Origin: Dioscorea cayenensis subsp. rotundata
Lineage: Eukaryota > Streptophyta > Magnoliopsida > Dioscoreales > Dioscoreaceae
Assembly: GCF_009730915.1 (NCBI RefSeq)
Contig: NC_052489.1
Span: 1,922,001-1,986,000 of the forward strand
DNA length: 64,000 nucleotides
Direction: 5' to 3'
Both the position numbers and the translations under genes were made by a program. The notes below the pieces were generated by a model. That model saw only the letters and a program-made list of their open reading frames with translations. It searched no databases and was not told where the DNA came from. Below are positions 59,853 through 64,000 of the stretch, piece after piece; position 1 is the stretch's first letter, and the number at the start of each line of letters is the position of its first letter.

Positions 59853-62800
59853 TTGAATTACGTTATTTAATGTTATCTCTTCCTTTGTGTGAATGTTTTG
59901 CTTCATAAGTAACTGGTCATCGAGGACTTGAGTTCTTTAGGGTTTAGATAATTATGCTTCCACTTTGAATACAGTCTTATTGGAGTTAATCATTATTCAA
60001 AGATGCTTCATAATATATTTTTATTTTACCTAGAAAGCAAGAAAGAGATTGCAACCTAACATACAAAGTTAATGGGATGCATATTCTTCCGGCATTATAA
60101 ATATATCATAAATATCCTAAACTGGATCTGTTTGAGGGGCCAAAAAGTTGTTCAACTTAAAACATACACTATATCAATTCAGGTTTTTTGAGGTTTGACC
60201 CTTTGAAATAGTGATTTCTATGGAGTAAAGTCTGGATTGAGCTCCAAAGTTTGTTTCATTGTTTATGTTGACCTTTCAAGTAAAAAATTTTTCATCTTGC
60301 CTTCTATACTATATTAATTAAACTCATGTAAATGTGCCATCTGTGTCTGGCCAAATCAGCATCCATGTTGGATGTGTGGTCAAAATTACCAATTCACATA
60401 GTTCAATTGTCGTATACTTTAGGGGTATATATATGTATATTTACTTTAGGGGCCACTAATGGCTTTAATATCATTGCTGAAAGATGATGAAACTATTCGA
60501 GAAGGGGAAAAAAGAGGGATGGTTGCAGAGTCAGACTTTGATACAAGTTGAATGTGGAAATTTCCATATGTTATCATCAATTCATTATACCATGAAAATG
60601 CTGATACGTTAACATAATCTTCTTGGTCATTTATAAATTGTCAATGCATCTCATCTGGAATGTTTAAAACTGAATTTATTTTCTGTATTTGCAGCTCGAC
60701 GGGCCAATCTGCATTCGTAATTTAAGTGAGAGCAAATGAATACAAGAAAATATTCCACACCAGGAACATATCAGAGAAGTGGTCTTTTAAACAATGAGAT
60801 AAGCTCTCCTTCTTCCATTGTTTTTCAGTGCTGGACATCCAAATCTCCTTGTAGTATGAATACTGGAAATCAAACATATAATTTGTTTCTAAATTAAATT
60901 CTATTCAGACTTCCAATCAAGTTAATATTTTCCAGGTTCTTTCTTTTAAAGCTTTGAATGAATGTGATCAAATTGACTTGATTTCTTTTAAGGTCAGTGA
61001 CTTTTCCAGGTTGAAGAGACAGGGTATGTCCCACTGCTCCCACAATGAAGCACCAGAGCCAACAAAGACCATTGAAGGTCCACTAGAAGATGAATGAAAG
61101 GTACTCTGATGCAAACTCTCTTGTCCACAAGCTCTGGCATCTCTAGTGGTTAGGCTTTAACTTTCAGCAAAAGTTATATCTATCTCTTTCTATTTATTGT
61201 CCGAAGATAAACATGAAATCATTCTAGAAGTATTTCATCAGGTATAAATCATCCATCACGCATGCACAACATTTAATTAATGAAAAGTTTGGCATGACTT
61301 TGATTTTTTATGTATTGTGCTCAGTCAACAACCAAAAGCCTTCCCATGAACTTTTCTTGCAACACAATTCTCATTTAAGTCGGTTTATTGATTGATTTTA
61401 GATTATATGTTCTAAGTATGTACTCTTCCTAGTCTTAATTTTATTCATGCTCTGAATATATATATATATGTTAGTCATCTACGAATGTTCATAGATAAGC
61501 CTGGCGATAAAATCATTCATTATTATAAACAGTATATGTATACACAATATAAAGTGATATACACAATACTCTTATCAAAATCGTATGAGACAATCACAGT
61601 CGTCAAAGGTTATCTACACCCCTGCATCCAATCAACCACCGAATACAATGGTCCTGTTCTTGCATCTATTTCATTCTCTCTCCCGCTCTTTTTGTTTCTA
61701 TCTCTCTCTTGCTTTTTTTTTTATTTGCGTTCTACAAACGCTGAGGTTTAAATTTCGTGTATATATATATATATATATATTGACAAATGCGATAAATGCA
61801 GTATTGGCAGTGTGTACGGATCTAAAATTGATCATCCGGTTTTTGCATTCTTACCTAGTGATTTGTATTTTGGGTTGCAAGCCTACATTCATAACCGAGG
61901 ATCAGATACCACCATTGTGTCAGGGATTTGAATTCGTGATTTGAACTTCTCACACTAATGTTATTTTTAATATGGTCAATGCTGCTGGGTTATCAATCTT
62001 TTGGCTGCTCCGGCTGCGTTGAATATTTTAGAATGACCAATTTTGTAATTCTGGCTGATGTTTCTGAAGAAGAAGTAAATCCGACAGGCTAAAAAGCAGC
62101 ATTTGCACGCAATAATATGAAAAGGAAAGAGAATAACATCTTTTGACTAAGCTTTCTGTGACTGGTGACATGTTTTCTTTCTTTTTTTTTTTTTTCCATT
62201 TGTTCTTTTGGTTTACTTTTCATGTGGTCAATTTGAGTATCAATACTTTGAGTGACTTTTACAACTGAATTGTGTTTTTATCTATTGTTGTTGTTGAGAG
62301 AGTATTCTATGTTGCTTAAATAAAGGAAATGATTTAACAGCTATAAGAAAACATGCATATATTATTTCCTTGCAAAATCCTGAAATAATGCATGTTTTTC
62401 TCCTGAAAAAAATTTCATTATACATATATGTAGTTATATCCGCCACGCCTGTGCATGCTATAGACTAGGACTAGTAGTTTGTTCACACTTTGAAAAAAAT
62501 AAAAAATAAAAATCTAAATATGTATATTTTTATATATTTTGTATTGTAATAATTTATAAATTAAGTTTTAAATGGGAGACAAAAATATTTTAATAACTTT
62601 GTTATATATATATATATATATATTTTATAAATATGGGTAAGTCATATGATCAAATTTCTGAATCAAATTGGAGGAAAATGCATAATTAATCTTTTCTTAT
62701 TAAATTTATTAAATAAAAAAAAATATGTAAGAAGTTTCCTCGTATAACACCTAAAACCTAACGGCAACTAAAAATAGTTGGCTCTAAATCTAAAAAAAAA

Positions 62801-62948
62801 ATATATATAAAATTCCATTCATGTGAAATAAAATAAAAAAAATTAAAAAAAATTCTTATAATGGATACATTTTATAAATATAATATCATTATTTATTAAA
62901 CAATGAACATCCATTAGATTAAAATCCAACTGTAGTAAATTACCTGTG

Positions 62949-62983
<35 letters not shown>

Positions 62984-62990
62984 TTATATT
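59853..62990. other. Spacer, possible PPR 3' exon, SINE
   Basis: A possible 3' untranslated exon of the PPR gene starts near 60694. A SINE-like unit lies at 61780-61998. (TA)n tracts lie at about 61758-61780 and 62951-62980. No coding region seen. Confidence 0.45.
61780..61998 (-). mobile_element. SINE-like insertion
   Basis: Minus-strand reading gives a box B-like AGAAGTTCAAATCAC. The body is similar to the insertion in the second PRE intron. It is GC-richer than the flanks. Confidence 0.45.
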
Positions 62991-63661
62991 TGAGTGTTTG
63001 GCCAGTTGAATGAATCCATTAGGAAAAGGTTGTACATCGTTGTCATTTTCCACAGGGTCCCCCCAAGAGCGAAAAAGACCACCTTTTTCTCTCATTCGTT
63101 TGCTGCTTGGATACCTCCACCTCCTTTTTCTTCAGACCTTTCCCTCCGCTTTCTCACTGCCTTCCTTTCTCTTTCTCTTCCTCTCTTTGGAGAAGTGTTG
63201 GAGTTTGTGTTTGAAGCGAAATCCATCTTAAAAATCACGTCTTGAAGTTTATTTGTTGTTGGATAGAGTCATAGAGGAAAGGTGGTTTTTGTTTTTAATT
63301 TCTTTGAAGAAAAATTTTGTTTTCGTTCCTTCTTTCTTATTGTAAAATCTTGGATTTGGATAAGAAGTGAAGAAAGAAGAGAGAGAAGGATCTTTTTAGT
63401 TGTTTGATTGCTTTTCTTATCTGGTGTCCTGCTTCACCTGAAAAACCTGAGTTTTATCAACTTCCCATTTGCTCTTTTTTGTTTGGAAATACTTGATATT
63501 TGATTTTAAAGGAGAAATTTCCATTACGTGGTCTGGTTCCGGATTCTTAGGAACTTGAATTAGTTACAACAGAAAAAAAATCCATCTCCTATCCATGTCT
63601 TTGTGGTTTTGGCATTTGGAATTCTCTTTGGTGTTTAATTGTTAACAAGAGGGAAGAAGCA
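62991..63661 (+). promoter_or_regulatory. Long CT-rich leader of the kinase gene
   Basis: A CT-rich stretch with a better-balanced composition than the upstream AT-rich DNA leads to the ATG at 63662. It contains short upstream open frames. It probably covers the core promoter and a long 5' untranslated region. Confidence 0.5.
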
Positions 63662-64000
63662 ATGGGAAACTGTGTGCACACTTCGTCAAGGGTTGAGAGC
63701 TCTCATATCCCTCACAATTCTTCTGGTAAAGATCTCTTCTGCTGCTTCATTTGATGTACTTTTGTTGTTAATGAGCAAATCAATAAATGAATAGCTAAAT
63801 CACATCGTTACTTTATTATCTTGTTCAAGTTTTAGATTTTCTTTCCATCATAATGCAAAATATTTCTGTTTTCTTGTTTTTCTTTTGAGTGTCTCAGTTT
63901 GTCAACTTGGAAAATCTTTTTTTTTTGGACTTTTGTTTGTTGGATTATTTTTTATTCACTGTTGACAGTTTCAAAATTAAAGGCTTTTTTATACTTTAAA
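63662..64000 (+). CDS. Receptor-like cytoplasmic kinase VII (PBL-type), first exon
   Basis: Only the first exon (63662-63725) is in the window, followed by a donor TCTG|GTAAAG and the start of intron 1. It encodes MGNCVHTSSRVESSHIPHNS and one more Ser. The MGNC start is a myristoylation and palmitoylation signal. The short serine-rich first exon ending in phase 1 resembles PBL3-like RLCK-VII kinases, which relay signals from immune and growth receptors at the plasma membrane. The kinase domain lies beyond the window, so the family is an inference. Calcium-dependent kinases share the MGNC start, but their first exon is usually much longer. Confidence 0.6.

Noticed and set aside
1-64000. tRNA or rRNA genes, CRISPR arrays, operons
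   Set aside because: None seen. The tRNA-like boxes found belong to SINE-like units, and the gene structures are those of a plant nuclear genome.

Overview
This window is nuclear DNA from a flowering plant. It has about ten intron-containing or single-exon plant genes, spliceosomal introns with GT-AG borders, long AT-rich spacers full of (TA)n, (CT)n and (ATT)n microsatellites, and small MITE, SINE and LINE remnants. A non-grass monocot is a guess from overall gene style and base composition; the species cannot be fixed from the sequence.

Layout: 1-523 is the 3' end of an old LINE. 986-4058 (-) is an EB1 microtubule plus-end protein gene with one GC-AG intron. 6330-7850 (+) is a small promoter and two-exon transcription unit of unknown product, whose intron is built of degenerate repeats. 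8281-8648 (-) is a PRE/ILI-type atypical bHLH gene. 9400-14950 is a repeat-rich spacer. 14952-19256 (-) is a RINT1/MAG2 gene for ER-Golgi tethering. 19443-19946 is a hAT-type MITE with a perfect 8-bp target duplication. 23256-24551 (-) is an F-box/kelch gene with a long (GA)n leader. 25.6-36.5 kb is a gene desert. 36853-43791 (+) is a complete 10-exon ABCB19-type auxin transporter gene. 46121-46689 (+) is a second PRE gene. 47934-48825 (+) is an RRM protein of the BPA1 (binding partner of ACD11) family. 49247-50335 (-) is a glutaredoxin-like protein. 53418-54391 (+) is an HD-Zip I gene. 55.06-56.1 kb holds a SINE and a LINE tail. 56455-59049 (+) is a MEF8-type PPR-DYW organelle RNA-editing gene. 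59181-59849 is a PIF/Harbinger-type MITE. 63662 to the window end is the first exon of a receptor-like cytoplasmic kinase gene.

The genes do not form a pathway or cluster. Several belong to growth and hormone biology (PRE bHLHs, ABCB19, HD-Zip), but the adjacency looks ordinary.

The most notable signal is a set of +1 discrepancies in otherwise clean host genes: three in the PPR gene, one in the HD-Zip gene and probably one in the 8.5-kb PRE gene. All look like single extra bases, three or four of them in short homopolymers. They could be assembly errors or very recent loss of function. I found no convincing undescribed system.
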